From contig CACMET010000005.1 in NCBI GenBank assembly GCA_902612825.1, positions 20,653 to 84,652 of the forward strand: a stretch of DNA of 64,000 nt, written 5' to 3'. How positions within the stretch are numbered: position 1 is the stretch's first letter; each line of letters begins with the position of its first letter. This DNA is from an uncultured Alphaproteobacteria bacterium (GTDB lineage: Bacteria > Pseudomonadota > Alphaproteobacteria > HIMB59 > GCA-002718135). The notes beneath the pieces are model-generated. The model saw only the letters and a program-made list of their open reading frames with translations. It was not told where the DNA came from and did not search any database. Shown here one piece after another: positions 43,080 to 53,696 of the stretch. The position numbers and the translations under genes were made by a program.

Positions 43080-43653
43080 TATTAAAGATGAAAAATTAAT
43101 TATTAGAAAAAAACAAAAAATTATAAGAGATAATATTTTTAATAATAAACCATCTCATTTTTCTTTATCTTTGTTTAATCAATTTTTTGAAAAAATTAAC
43201 TTTCATGAAATTAATATAGTATCTAGTTTTATTTCTATAAATTCTGAGATAAATACAAGAGAACTTAACAATCTTATCTTTATAAAAAATAAGATTTTAT
43301 GTCTTCCTGTAATTGAGAAAAAAAAAAGTCATTTAATCTTTAAGCAATTTAAGAGTGAAGAAAATTTTGTAAAAGGACATATGAATATATCAGAGCCTCA
43401 AAATAATAATAAAATTTTAAATCCTGAATTAATTTTTGTGCCTTGTTTAGCTTTTGATAATAACGGAAATAGATTAGGTTATGGTGGAGGCTATTATGAC
43501 AGGACTTTTGCTTATTTAAATAAAATTAATCATAGATTCATCTCTGTAGCCTATGCATATGAAGAACAAAAGTTAGATTATATACCTATAGACAAATTTG
43601 ATTTTAAAGTGGATTATGTTATTACTGAAAAAAATTTATACAGTTTTCAATGA
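43072..43653 (+). CDS. 5-formyltetrahydrofolate cyclo-ligase
   Basis: LIFVPCLAFDNNGNRLGYGGGYYDRTFAYL. Confidence 0.93.
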   Translation: MNNIKDEKLIIRKKQKIIRDNIFNNKPSHFSLSLFNQFFEKINFHEINIVSSFISINSEINTRELNNLIFIKNKILCLPVIEKKKSHLIFKQFKSEENFVKGHMNISEPQNNNKILNPELIFVPCLAFDNNGNRLGYGGGYYDRTFAYLNKINHRFISVAYAYEEQKLDYIPIDKFDFKVDYVITEKNLYSFQ

Positions 43654-44441
43654 AAATTCTTTTTATAGGTGATATTGTCGGCAAGGCGTCACGAAAAAAA
43701 ATTAAAGAAATTATCCCAACACTCAAATCTAAATACAATACAGACATGATTATTGCTAATGGTGAAAATGCTACTTCTGGTTATGGACTTTCAAAAAAGG
43801 ATGCAGAAGAATTATTTTCCAGCGGAATAGATCTAATTACACTTGGGAATCATGCATGGGATCAAAGAGATATGCTTTCTTATATTGAAGAAAATCAAAA
43901 GATAATCAGAGCTTTGAATTACCCTGACGGTGTTCCTGGAAAAGGATATTATAAGTTTGAACTTTTAAATGGAAAAAAAATTATAGTAGTACAAGTAATG
44001 CTTAGATTATTTATGAATTTATCATTAGATGACCCCTTTAAAAGTATAATTGAATTTCTTCAAAAAGAGAAATTAGGTAGCACGTGTGACGGCATAATAA
44101 TTGATATGCATGGTGAAGCAACTTCTGAAAAAAAGGCTTTTGGATATTATGTTGATGGACAAGTTACGGCAGTTTTAGGTACACATACTCATGTGCCAAC
44201 AGCAGACAGTGTTATTTTACCCAAAGGTACAGCTTATCAAACAGATGTTGGAATGTCAGGTGATTACAATTCAATAATTGGTTTCGATAAAACTAACCCA
44301 ATCCATGGATTTGTTAAGGGGTATAGGGCTGAAGGTAGATTTACACCTGCTACTGAAAACATAACTATATGTGGAGCTTTAATTGAAATCGATATAAATA
44401 CTGGTTTAGCCAAAGATATCATTCCAATTCAAGAGACATAA
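43650..44441 (+). CDS. YmdB family metallophosphoesterase
   Basis: MKILFIGDIVGKASRKKIKEIIP; ANGENATSGYGLSKKDAEELFSSGIDLITLGNHAWDQ; LGTHTHVPTADSVILPKGTAYQTDVGMSG. Confidence 0.95.
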   Translation: MKILFIGDIVGKASRKKIKEIIPTLKSKYNTDMIIANGENATSGYGLSKKDAEELFSSGIDLITLGNHAWDQRDMLSYIEENQKIIRALNYPDGVPGKGYYKFELLNGKKIIVVQVMLRLFMNLSLDDPFKSIIEFLQKEKLGSTCDGIIIDMHGEATSEKKAFGYYVDGQVTAVLGTHTHVPTADSVILPKGTAYQTDVGMSGDYNSIIGFDKTNPIHGFVKGYRAEGRFTPATENITICGALIEIDINTGLAKDIIPIQET

Positions 44442-44520
44442 TTTACATATATTAGACACATTTATCTAATATTTTATATCTTTACTAACATCGGATGAAA
44501 TATTTATAAATCTACTCGAA

Positions 44521-45270
44521 ATGGCAGGACACTCCAAGTTTAAAAACATTATGCATCGTAAAGGTGCTCAAGATAAAAAAAGAGCAAAAGTATTTTCAAG
44601 ATTAGGAAGAGAAATTTCTGTAGCAGTCAAAGTCGGTGGTGAAGATATCGAAAGTAATATTAGGCTAAGATCTGCAATCGCTTCAGCCAAGTCGCTCAAT
44701 ATGCCAAAAGATAACATTGAGAGAGCAATTAAAAAAGGTCAAGGTAATGATCCTGATAGCAATTATGAAGAAGTAAGATATGAGGGGTATGGTCCTGAGG
44801 GCATTGCAATAATAGTTGAGGCACTTACAAATAATAAAAATAGAACAGCTGCGGAGATTAGATCATCTTTTAGTAAATATGGAGGTAATTTGGGTGAAAC
44901 AGGAAGCGTTAGTTTTGGTTTTGACAGATTTGGAAATATTACTCTCGATAAAAACTTAGTAAAAGAAGATCAACTTCTAGAATTTCTTATTGAAAATAAT
45001 AGTGAAGATTATGAAATTAATGACACAGAATATTCAATATACTGTGATCAAAACGATTTGCATGAACTTAATGATAAATTAATTAAACAGTATGGTCAGA
45101 CTAATTCTGCAAATTTAATTTGGAAAAGTAAAAATAATATAAATATTGGAAAAGATACAGCAGACAAACTATTTAAATTACTTGAAGTTTTAGAAGACAA
45201 TGACGACGTTCAAGTTGTATCATCAAATTTTGAAGTTGATGATAATGTTTTATCTTCACTGACAGCCTAA
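44521..45270 (+). CDS. yebC: YebC/PmpR family protein
   Basis: MAGHSKFKNIMHRKGAQDKKRAKVFSRLGREISVAVKVGG. Confidence 0.98.
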   Translation: MAGHSKFKNIMHRKGAQDKKRAKVFSRLGREISVAVKVGGEDIESNIRLRSAIASAKSLNMPKDNIERAIKKGQGNDPDSNYEEVRYEGYGPEGIAIIVEALTNNKNRTAAEIRSSFSKYGGNLGETGSVSFGFDRFGNITLDKNLVKEDQLLEFLIENNSEDYEINDTEYSIYCDQNDLHELNDKLIKQYGQTNSANLIWKSKNNINIGKDTADKLFKLLEVLEDNDDVQVVSSNFEVDDNVLSSLTA

Positions 45271-45284
45271 TGAAAGGAATATAG

Positions 45285-45578
45285 ATGCCTGATAAAGCCT
45301 GGAAAAAAAGAGAAAGAGATGTTGCAAATTATTTCAATGGGAAAAGGACACCTTTAAGCGGGGGTAATGGTAAAGTAACAAGAGCTGATGTAATTCATGA
45401 AGACTTATTTATAGAATGTAAATTAAGAGCTAAGCATACAGCAATAAGTTTATGGGATGATACTGCAAAACTTGCCAAAGAAGAAGGCAAGACACCAGTA
45501 ATAGCATTATGTGAAAAAAATAGACCGGGGTTTTGGGTTATGGTTCATAGTAGTGATCTTGAAAAAATTAAAAAATAA
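45285..45578 (+). CDS. Small PD-(D/E)XK nuclease, Hjc-like Holliday junction resolvase candidate
   Basis: KKRERDVANYF...TPLSGGNGKVTRADVIHEDLFIECKLRAKH...AKLAKEEGKTPVIALCEKNRPGFWVMVHSSDLEKI: N-terminal E, D, ExK layout and G-x-x-PV-A / GfW strands as in archaeal Hjc. Confidence 0.62.
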   Translation: MPDKAWKKRERDVANYFNGKRTPLSGGNGKVTRADVIHEDLFIECKLRAKHTAISLWDDTAKLAKEEGKTPVIALCEKNRPGFWVMVHSSDLEKIKK

Positions 45579-45583
45579 TTATT

Positions 45584-46297
45584 ATGGCAGATATTAATAG
45601 TACAAATTTATCGACAGAAGCTCCAGATTTTTCAATGCTTGCGTTATTTATGCAAGCTGACCTTGTTGTCAAATCTGTAATTATAATTTTAATCCTAGCC
45701 TCTCTTTATTCTTGGAATGTAATTATTTCAAAAATTTTAAGAATTAGACAATTAAAAAAACTTGAAAAAGAATTTGAAGATATTTTTTGGTCTGGAAATT
45801 CATTTGAAGATTTATATGAAACTTTAAATTTTAATCAGACAGATCCGAAGTCAAAGTTATTTTGTGCTGCAATTTTAGAATGGAAAAAAAGTAAAGCTCA
45901 ATATGAAAATGATACTTCAGATATAAACTCTTTAAAGGATAGAATGATAAGATCAATGACAGTTGTTTTTAATAGGGAAAGTGAAAATGTTGAAAGAAAC
46001 TTAACCTTCCTTGCAACTGCTGGATCGACTGCACCGTTTATAGGATTATTTGGTACAGTTTGGGGTATAATGAATAGTTTTAAATCTATCGCAATTGCAC
46101 AAAATACTAATTTAGCAGTAGTTGCCCCAGGAATTGCAGAGGCGCTGTTTGCGACAGCACTAGGCCTTTTTGTAGCTATACCTGCAGTAGTTGCGTATAA
46201 TAAAATTTCAAACGATTTATCAAAATATTTTATATCTTTGGAAACATTCATGGATGAATTCTCAACAATTTTTTTTAGACAACTAGAGAAAAAATAA
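45584..46297 (+). CDS. tolQ: TolQ
   Basis: FLATAGSTAPFIGLFGTVWGIMNSFKSIAIAQNTNLAVVAPGIAEALFATALGLFVAIPAVVAYN. Confidence 0.97.
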   Translation: MADINSTNLSTEAPDFSMLALFMQADLVVKSVIIILILASLYSWNVIISKILRIRQLKKLEKEFEDIFWSGNSFEDLYETLNFNQTDPKSKLFCAAILEWKKSKAQYENDTSDINSLKDRMIRSMTVVFNRESENVERNLTFLATAGSTAPFIGLFGTVWGIMNSFKSIAIAQNTNLAVVAPGIAEALFATALGLFVAIPAVVAYNKISNDLSKYFISLETFMDEFSTIFFRQLEKK

Positions 46298-46298
46298 A

Positions 46299-46727
46299 TT
46301 GATTACCTCAAATAATTTAAACAAACGTAAGAAGCAAAGGTACACTCAAATGAGTGAAATTAACGTTACACCTTTTGTAGATGTTATGCTTGTTTTACTA
46401 ATTGTTTTTATGGTTACTGCACCTCTTTTAACGGTTGGAATAAAAGTTGATTTACCAAAGGTTAAAGCTACTGCATTAACTGATATTAAAGATCCAATTG
46501 AGATAACTGTTAAATTAGACGGAGAAGTCTACATTGGAGAATCAAAGGTTGAAGTAGAAAATTTGATACCTCGACTAAACGCTATTACCGAACAAAATAC
46601 AGAGGCAAGAATTTACATTCGTGGTGACAGAGTAGTAGCTTATGGAAGAATTATGGAAATTATGTCCATAATAAATTCAGCGGGATATATTAAAGTTGCA
46701 TTAATTACTCAAAATCTTGAGCAATAG
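46299..46727 (+). CDS. tolR: TolR (ORF begins at TTG; possible ATG start at 46350, MSEINVTPFVD)
   Basis: MSEINVTPFVDVMLVLLIVFMVTAPLLTVGIKVDLPK. Confidence 0.97.
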   Translation: MITSNNLNKRKKQRYTQMSEINVTPFVDVMLVLLIVFMVTAPLLTVGIKVDLPKVKATALTDIKDPIEITVKLDGEVYIGESKVEVENLIPRLNAITEQNTEARIYIRGDRVVAYGRIMEIMSIINSAGYIKVALITQNLEQ

Positions 46728-47798
46728 ATGGACCGTATAAGCTATAATAGTTTAAAAATTATAAACTTTATTGAAAATTTAAATCCTAAAACATCAGGAG
46801 TTATTTTTTCAACACTAATACATTTAATTATTCTTTTGTTTATGGTCGGCTTACCAAATTTTTTTTCTCCAAAAGAAATCTACGTTCCAAACATAATACC
46901 TATTGAAATACTTAATGTTGATGAAAATACAAATTTGAAAAAATCTGATACTGAAAAACCAGAAAATAAAAATAAGGAAACAATTACTAAGCAAAAAAAA
47001 TTTAATTCATCAGACCAATTAGAAGTAAAAAAAAATGTTGAAATAAATAAAACTGAAATTCAAGAAAAAACTAATCCAAATCAACCAGTTTTGGAAATGA
47101 AACAAACTCCAAATTTAGAAGTTAAGGAAACAAAAAAAGTAGTTATCAAAGAAAAGGAAATTTTAGAGGTTAAGAAAAAAGTAGAAACAATTAAAACAGA
47201 CATAATTAAACCAAAACTCAAGCCAAAGCCCAAAAATATAAATAATGAAAATGTTAAATCAGATTTAGATGTTGAAACAAACATAAAGGATAAACCAAAG
47301 TTGGAAAGTGATAAAGCTGTATCTAAACCAAAGCCAAAACCTAAAAAAGATTTTAGCATAGCATCCATGCTTAAAGATTTAAGAAATGAAAAAACAAATA
47401 TGGTTCAAAATGAAGTTAAGGAAGAAGTTGAAGAGGTTGATAATAAAAGTACAGATGATGCTGATGATAATATTATGCTATCAATATCTGAAATAGACAT
47501 TTTGAGGCAGCAATTATCTTCTTGTTGGAATGCCCCAGCAGGTGCAGTTATAGAAAGAGGAGACAAAGTAACAATTTCAGCTAAAGTATTACAAAATATG
47601 AAGGTTTCGCCAAATAGTATCCGCATTGTTGACACAAACATAGCTAAAACTAATCCCTTTTATGGACCGATTACTGATAGCGCAATGAGAACTCTCTTAA
47701 ACCCAGAATGTACACCGTTAAAACTTCCAAAAGATAAATATAATCTATGGAAAAATCTTACAATTACTTTCGATTATAGTATTATGAAAGGGTATTGA
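46728..47798 (+). CDS. tolA: TolA
   Basis: N-terminal TM, K/E/P-rich middle, C-terminal LRQQLSSCWNAPAGAVIERGDKV domain; between tolR and tolB. Confidence 0.88.
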   Translation: MDRISYNSLKIINFIENLNPKTSGVIFSTLIHLIILLFMVGLPNFFSPKEIYVPNIIPIEILNVDENTNLKKSDTEKPENKNKETITKQKKFNSSDQLEVKKNVEINKTEIQEKTNPNQPVLEMKQTPNLEVKETKKVVIKEKEILEVKKKVETIKTDIIKPKLKPKPKNINNENVKSDLDVETNIKDKPKLESDKAVSKPKPKPKKDFSIASMLKDLRNEKTNMVQNEVKEEVEEVDNKSTDDADDNIMLSISEIDILRQQLSSCWNAPAGAVIERGDKVTISAKVLQNMKVSPNSIRIVDTNIAKTNPFYGPITDSAMRTLLNPECTPLKLPKDKYNLWKNLTITFDYSIMKGY

Positions 47799-49114
47799 TG
47801 AAAAAAGTTTTTTTTATAACCTTTTTTATATTTTTTAGTTTTAAAGTCTTTTCTTTAGAAGTGACTCTAACACAAGGTAGCGTGAAACCAACTCCAATAG
47901 CTGTAACAGAGCTATACTCCAAAAATTCACAATTAATTAAAGCAGGTAAAAATATTTCAACTGTTATTGCAGATAATTTAGAAAGGTCTGGACTTTTTTT
48001 ACCAATAGATAAAAGATCATTTATTCAAGATAATCAATCTTTATCTAGTAAACCTAGATTTGAAGATTGGAAGTTAATAAAAGCACAACATTTAGTTTCA
48101 GGAAAAATTTCATCTAATAATGGAAAAATATCTGTCGAATTTAGATTGTATGATGTGTTTCAACAAAAACAAATAGTTGGAAAAAAATACGAAACTAATG
48201 AAAAAAATTGGAGAAGAGTTGCGCATATTATTTCAGATTCCATTTTTAAAAATATAACTGGCGAAGGTGGTTACTTTGATACAAGGATAGTTTATGTTGC
48301 TGAGACAGGTCCAAAAGAAAATAAACAAAAAAGATTAGCAATCATGGATCAAGATCAATCAAACCATCGTTTTTTAACAGACGGATCCTATTTAGTTTTA
48401 ACTCCAAGGTTCTCTCCTAATTCACAAAAAATTACATACATGTCTTACGTAAACAGAAATAATCCTAGGGTTTATATTTTTGATATAGAAACTGGTAAGC
48501 AAGAAATAGTAGGTGAGTTTCCTGGAATGACATTCGCTCCACGTTTTTCACCTGATGGTAATCAAATCATAATGTCTTACACTGATCCAGAAATTGGTAA
48601 TTCCGAAATTTATATTCTTGATCTAAAAACAAGAATTTCTAAAAGAGTTACCAATAATTCTTCAATAGATGTTTCTGCAAGTTTTTCTCCTGATGGAAAA
48701 AAAATAGTTTTTAATTCAGATAGAAGTGGACGAAGGCATTTGTATGTAAGTGATAATAGTGGAAAAAATATTAAAAGAATTAGCAGGGAAGCAGGAAGTT
48801 ACTACACGCCAGTATGGTCTCCAAGAGGTGATATGATTGCATTCACTAAACAAGAGGGAGGGCAATTTTATATAGGTGTTATGGAGATTGATGGATCAAA
48901 TGAAAGAATGATTGCAAAATCATTTCATGTTGAGGGACCAACATGGGCGCCAAATGGGAGATTTTTAATGTATTTTAAGGAAGAGAGAACTGCTGAAGAT
49001 GGATCAGGGGGTGAATCCAGTCTATATTCCATTGATTTAACTGGTTTTAATGAAAGAAAAGTAATAACACCTTTAGGGGGATCTGACCCAGCTTGGTCTC
49101 CGTTGATGCATTAA
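47795..49114 (+). CDS. tolB: TolB beta-propeller protein
   Basis: Signal peptide; repeats such as LTPRFSPNSQKITYMSY, FAPRFSPDGNQIIMSY, VSASFSPDGKKIVFNSDRSGRRHLYV. Confidence 0.98.
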   Translation: MMKKVFFITFFIFFSFKVFSLEVTLTQGSVKPTPIAVTELYSKNSQLIKAGKNISTVIADNLERSGLFLPIDKRSFIQDNQSLSSKPRFEDWKLIKAQHLVSGKISSNNGKISVEFRLYDVFQQKQIVGKKYETNEKNWRRVAHIISDSIFKNITGEGGYFDTRIVYVAETGPKENKQKRLAIMDQDQSNHRFLTDGSYLVLTPRFSPNSQKITYMSYVNRNNPRVYIFDIETGKQEIVGEFPGMTFAPRFSPDGNQIIMSYTDPEIGNSEIYILDLKTRISKRVTNNSSIDVSASFSPDGKKIVFNSDRSGRRHLYVSDNSGKNIKRISREAGSYYTPVWSPRGDMIAFTKQEGGQFYIGVMEIDGSNERMIAKSFHVEGPTWAPNGRFLMYFKEERTAEDGSGGESSLYSIDLTGFNERKVITPLGGSDPAWSPLMH

Positions 49115-49214
49115 TTCAATATAATACAAAAAAATATACGAAATTATGAAAAAAATGTTAAGAAACTTGGATTAATTTAGTATATCTACTCAAAGTATTA
49201 AGGGAGCATTATTT

Positions 49215-49736
49215 ATGTTTTACAAGTTTTTTATCTCTATATTTATGGTTTTGTTTGTTGCCGCTTGTGCAACGACACCAAAAGATTCAGCTGACTCTTC
49301 TGGATCAGGGTCAAGTAGTTCTGGAAGCGATGTTTCTTCAGAAGGTACTATTACTGAAACTGCAGGAAGTGGAATAGTTTCTGGATCACAAGAAGATTTA
49401 ATTGTTAATGTTGGTGATAGAGTATTTTTTGGATATGATAGTTCAGATTTAGACTCAGACGCTTTGGAATTACTTCAAGACCAAGTCGCATGGCTTAAGC
49501 AGAACAGTGATGTATCTGTAACAATTGAAGGACATTGTGATGAAAGAGGAACTAGAGAATACAATTTAGCTCTTGGCGAAAAGAGAGCTCAAGCTGTTAA
49601 AAATTACCTAATTGGATTAGGAATAAATCCAGATAGAGTTTCAACTATTAGTTATGGTAAAGAAAGACCTGCTGTTGTCGGATCTAACGATGGAGCATGG
49701 GCTCAAAATAGACGATCAGTAACTATAGTTAACTAG
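49215..49736 (+). CDS. pal: Peptidoglycan-associated lipoprotein Pal
   Basis: Lipobox FVAACATT; VFFGYDSSDLDSDALELLQDQVAWLKQNSDVSVTIEGHCDERGTREYNLALGEKRAQAVKNYL. Confidence 0.98.
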   Translation: MFYKFFISIFMVLFVAACATTPKDSADSSGSGSSSSGSDVSSEGTITETAGSGIVSGSQEDLIVNVGDRVFFGYDSSDLDSDALELLQDQVAWLKQNSDVSVTIEGHCDERGTREYNLALGEKRAQAVKNYLIGLGINPDRVSTISYGKERPAVVGSNDGAWAQNRRSVTIVN

Positions 49737-49755
49737 TCTACTTTCCTTAATACTT

Positions 49756-49779
49756 TGGCGCTATACAATTATAGCGCCA
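49756..49779 (+). terminator. Perfect hairpin between pal and cpoB (terminator-like/processing stem)
   Basis: TGGCGCTAT-ACAATT-ATAGCGCCA, 9-bp perfect stem; no strong U tract downstream. Confidence 0.5.
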
Positions 49780-49813
49780 CATTTCTATCTAAATTAGAAA
49801 TTAAAATCGGATA

Positions 49814-50731
49814 ATGTTAAAGTACATACTTACAGTTTTAATTTTATTTTTTTCAAGTTATGTTTATTCTAATGAAAATGAACTTACAATTAACCAGCAA
49901 TTAGAGAGATTACAAAGAGAAGTCTCCGATCTTTCTAAAGAAGTATTTTCAAATTCATCGAATCAATCAAATGGAACAAATAATGATTTCGTTAAAAATC
50001 TTTCTGCTATTGATTTGCGAATATATGATATTGAAAACGATATAAAAAATTTAACTTCTAATTTAGAAGAATTATATTTCCAATTAGACGATATTTTTAA
50101 TAAGTTAGAAAACTTAGAATTAGTTATTAATAATTTCCAATCAGTTCCCTTAAATAGTGTTGAAATAAATACTGATGAAGCTTCACAAGATAGTTCTGAA
50201 GTTAAAAGCAATAATTTAAGTGAAACTGAAACTGAAAATACACTTGGAACATTAAATATTTCAAAAAACACAAATGATACAAATGAAGAAGTTATATCTG
50301 AGGATCAGGAAGTAAATTCTAATAAAAAAGAAGAGGTCTTATCACCTGAAGATCAATTCCAAGAAGCATTTGATAATATTAGAGATAAAAAATGGCAGGA
50401 TGCCAAAACTTCATTCGAACAGTTTATTTCAGACAATCCTGATAATCAACTATCAGGTTCAGCACATTATTGGCTTGGAGAATTATATATTCTAGAAAAA
50501 AATTATAGAGAAGCTGCACTTATATTTGCAGAAGGTTTCCAAAAATTTCCAGATAGTATTAAAGCTGCAGAAATGCTTTTCAAACTTTCCCAGTCATTAT
50601 ACCAAGTGGAAAAAACTATTGAGGCTTGTAAAACTATGGAAAAATTAATTATTGATTTTCCAAAAAATAAAATAATTCCCCAAACCAAAAAACAAATTGT
50701 TGAGTATAATTGTTTAGAAAATAATGAATGA
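49814..50731 (+). CDS. cpoB: CpoB/YbgF TPR protein
   Basis: Signal peptide, coiled coil, TPRs: FQEAFDNIRDKKWQDAKTSFEQFISDNPDNQLSGSAHYWLGELYILEKNYREAALIFAEGFQKFP. Confidence 0.93.
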   Translation: MLKYILTVLILFFSSYVYSNENELTINQQLERLQREVSDLSKEVFSNSSNQSNGTNNDFVKNLSAIDLRIYDIENDIKNLTSNLEELYFQLDDIFNKLENLELVINNFQSVPLNSVEINTDEASQDSSEVKSNNLSETETENTLGTLNISKNTNDTNEEVISEDQEVNSNKKEEVLSPEDQFQEAFDNIRDKKWQDAKTSFEQFISDNPDNQLSGSAHYWLGELYILEKNYREAALIFAEGFQKFPDSIKAAEMLFKLSQSLYQVEKTIEACKTMEKLIIDFPKNKIIPQTKKQIVEYNCLENNE

Positions 50732-51699
50732 AGCTCACAAATAAAGAATTCATTAAAAACATAGAAAAAAAATATATTTTTGAAAAAAATCCTTCTGTTG
50801 CTGTTGCAGTTTCTGGAGGTCCAGATAGTATGTCATTATTATTTCTCGCAAATGCTTTTATAAAATATAAAAAAGGAAACTTGATCGCCTTAATCGTAGA
50901 TCATCGTATTAGAAAAAATTCTAAAGAGGAAGCTAAGTTTATTTCTGCCTACTTGGATAAAAACAACATTAACTCTCAAATTCTAACTGTAAACAAAGAT
51001 AAAGTGAGTAAGAAAAATATGAATGAGGCTAGAGATAATCGTTATAATTTACTTACAGATTATTGTATTAAAAATAATTTTTTGCATGTATTTATTGCTC
51101 ATCACAAAAATGATAATTTAGAAACTTTTTTGAATAGAAAGATCGCTGGCAGTGATTTTTATGGTTTAAAATCAATGTCTGAATTCTCACTTTATAATAA
51201 AGTTTGCATAATTAGACCACTTTTAAATTTTTCTAAAGATGCATTATTGAATTATAATAAGAAAAATAAAATAGAATATATTAATGATCCATCAAATTTT
51301 AATTTAAACTATAGTCGTCCTACAATAAGAAATTTTCTTAAAAAATCTGACCAAAAAACGATTAAGGAAATAAATAAAGATTTTGAGAATATACTTTTTT
51401 ATTCACCATATTTCATTCAAATGATACTTGAGATACTTCTTAAAAATATTGTTCATGTTGAAAGTAAACAAATTGTTGTTAGCCTTCATAATATAAAAAA
51501 TTTAAATGAAATTACTTCTGAAAATATTATACGAAGAATATATCAGTTTTTATTTTATCAATCTAACGCTCCTCGATCGAAAAAAACTAGAATCTTAATA
51601 AGTGAGATGAAGAAATTAAATTTTAATATTTTTAATCTCAAAGGTATGATTGTTAAAAAAAATGATAATTTTCTTACATTTTCAAAGAAATCTGTTTAA
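50728..51699 (+). CDS. tilS: tRNA(Ile)-lysidine synthase
   Basis: VAVAVSGGPDSMSLLFLA (PP-loop); VFIAHHKNDNLETFLNRKIAGSDFYGLKSM. Confidence 0.95.
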   Translation: MKLTNKEFIKNIEKKYIFEKNPSVAVAVSGGPDSMSLLFLANAFIKYKKGNLIALIVDHRIRKNSKEEAKFISAYLDKNNINSQILTVNKDKVSKKNMNEARDNRYNLLTDYCIKNNFLHVFIAHHKNDNLETFLNRKIAGSDFYGLKSMSEFSLYNKVCIIRPLLNFSKDALLNYNKKNKIEYINDPSNFNLNYSRPTIRNFLKKSDQKTIKEINKDFENILFYSPYFIQMILEILLKNIVHVESKQIVVSLHNIKNLNEITSENIIRRIYQFLFYQSNAPRSKKTRILISEMKKLNFNIFNLKGMIVKKNDNFLTFSKKSV

Positions 51700-51750
51700 T
51701 TTACTACAAAACTATTGTGTTTTTATAATAAATTCCTATGTATTAAGTAG

Positions 51751-53652
51751 ATGAAAAACATCAGTAAAAACGTTGTATTATGGATTATAATTGGGTTGCT
51801 CTTAATTGTGCTTTTCAATCTTTTCCAAGGAACTTCTAACAATAGAAATACTTCAAAAATTTCCTTTTCTGACTTCATTGCAGCAACAGAAAGTGGAAAT
51901 GTTTCTGAAGTTAATATTAATGGAAGCAACGTTACAGGATTTCTAAATGACGGTCGATCATTCAGCACATATGTCCCTAATTATCCCAATTTGGTAGATA
52001 AATTAAATGAAAGTGGGGTAAAAATTACTGCTGAGCCCTCCGAAAGATCAATGCATCCACTTCTAAGTGTATTACTGTCATGGTTTCCTATGCTTCTTTT
52101 AATTGGAGTTTGGATCTTCTTTATGCGCCAAATGCAAGGCGGTGGTGGAAAAGCTATGGGTTTTGGTAAATCTAAAGCTAAATTATTAAATGAGGCTGTA
52201 GGCAAAGTTACATTTGACGATGTAGCAGGTATCGATGAAGCTAAACAAGAATTAGAAGAAGTTGTTGAATTTTTAAAAGATCCTTCAAAGTTTTCCAGAT
52301 TAGGTGGCAAGATTCCAAGAGGTGCACTTCTAGTAGGTCCTCCAGGTACTGGAAAAACATTGCTTGCAAGAGCAATTGCAGGTGAAGCAAATGTCCCTTT
52401 CTTTTCTATTTCAGGATCAGATTTTGTAGAAATGTTCGTTGGGGTTGGAGCTAGTAGAGTTAGAGATATGTTTGACCAAGGTAAAAAAAATGCACCTTGT
52501 ATAGTTTTTATTGATGAAATTGATGCTGTTGGAAGACACCGTGGCGCCGGTCTCGGTGGCGGAAATGACGAAAGAGAACAAACTCTTAATCAACTTCTTG
52601 TGGAAATGGATGGTTTTGAAGCAAATGCAGGTGTAATTATAATTGCTGCAACAAACAGACCCGATGTTCTTGATCCAGCATTGCTTAGACCAGGAAGATT
52701 TGACCGTCAAATAACAGTTAATAACCCAGATGTAATGGGAAGAGACAAAATACTTAAAGTTCATATTAAAAAAATTAAAGTTTCACCAAAATTTGACTCA
52801 AAAATTATTGCAAGGGGAACACCAGGTTTCTCTGGAGCTGATTTAGCAAATTTAGTCAATGAAGCAGCATTATTAGCAGCTAGAAAAAATAAAAGAATGG
52901 TTACTCTGGAGGATTTTGAAAGTGCTAAAGATAAAGTGATGATGGGTGCTGAAAAAAGGTCTATGGTCATGTCAGAAGATGAAAAAAAACTTACAGCTTA
53001 TCATGAAGCTGGTCATGCAGTAGCAACCCTTCACTCACCAGCCTCTGATCCTATACATAAAGCGACTATAATACCGAGAGGTAGAGCCTTAGGGATGGTT
53101 ATGAGACTTCCTGAAAAAGACCAGCTGTCTATGAGAAAAGATCAAATGAAAGCGCATTTACTAATAGCTACTGGAGGCAGAATTGCAGAAGAAATGATTT
53201 TTGGTAAAGATAAAATTACAAATGGTGCGGCAAGCGATATACAAATGGTTACAAATCTATCAAAAAAAATGATTACTGAATGGGGTATGAGTGAAAAACT
53301 AGGCCGTTTGAGATATAACAGCGATAGTGAGGAAGTTTTCCTTGGGCATTCTGTTGCACAATCCAAAAATTTATCTGACTCTACAGCAAAATTAATTGAT
53401 GAAGAGGTTAGATCTCTTGCAGAAGAGGCTGAAAATAATTGTAGAAAAATTCTTCAAGATAATATTGAAGAATTGCATATAGTTGCTAAGGGCCTTTTAG
53501 AGTATGAAACATTATCAGGTGATGAAATTAAAGATTTAATTAAAGGTATTAAGCCAACTCGAGATGATTTTGATAATGATTTAAATAAACCTGAAAAACC
53601 TGCTACTTCTGTTCCAAAAACAGGTGGATCGGCTCCTGCTCCAGCAAATTAA
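51751..53652 (+). CDS. ftsH: ATP-dependent zinc metalloprotease FtsH
   Basis: [68 protein letters not shown]. Confidence 0.99.
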   Translation: MKNISKNVVLWIIIGLLLIVLFNLFQGTSNNRNTSKISFSDFIAATESGNVSEVNINGSNVTGFLNDGRSFSTYVPNYPNLVDKLNESGVKITAEPSERSMHPLLSVLLSWFPMLLLIGVWIFFMRQMQGGGGKAMGFGKSKAKLLNEAVGKVTFDDVAGIDEAKQELEEVVEFLKDPSKFSRLGGKIPRGALLVGPPGTGKTLLARAIAGEANVPFFSISGSDFVEMFVGVGASRVRDMFDQGKKNAPCIVFIDEIDAVGRHRGAGLGGGNDEREQTLNQLLVEMDGFEANAGVIIIAATNRPDVLDPALLRPGRFDRQITVNNPDVMGRDKILKVHIKKIKVSPKFDSKIIARGTPGFSGADLANLVNEAALLAARKNKRMVTLEDFESAKDKVMMGAEKRSMVMSEDEKKLTAYHEAGHAVATLHSPASDPIHKATIIPRGRALGMVMRLPEKDQLSMRKDQMKAHLLIATGGRIAEEMIFGKDKITNGAASDIQMVTNLSKKMITEWGMSEKLGRLRYNSDSEEVFLGHSVAQSKNLSDSTAKLIDEEVRSLAEEAENNCRKILQDNIEELHIVAKGLLEYETLSGDEIKDLIKGIKPTRDDFDNDLNKPEKPATSVPKTGGSAPAPAN

Positions 53653-53696
53653 TTTAAGTACTTCACTTTATTTATTTTTTTGAATAAAAGACATAA

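Noticed and set aside
47081-47641. Two minus-strand ORFs opposite tolA
   Set aside because: Mirror of the low-complexity K/E/P-rich TolA linker; no independent support.
52417-52764. 115-aa minus ORF opposite ftsH
   Set aside because: Antisense to the FtsH AAA domain; no recognisable domain.
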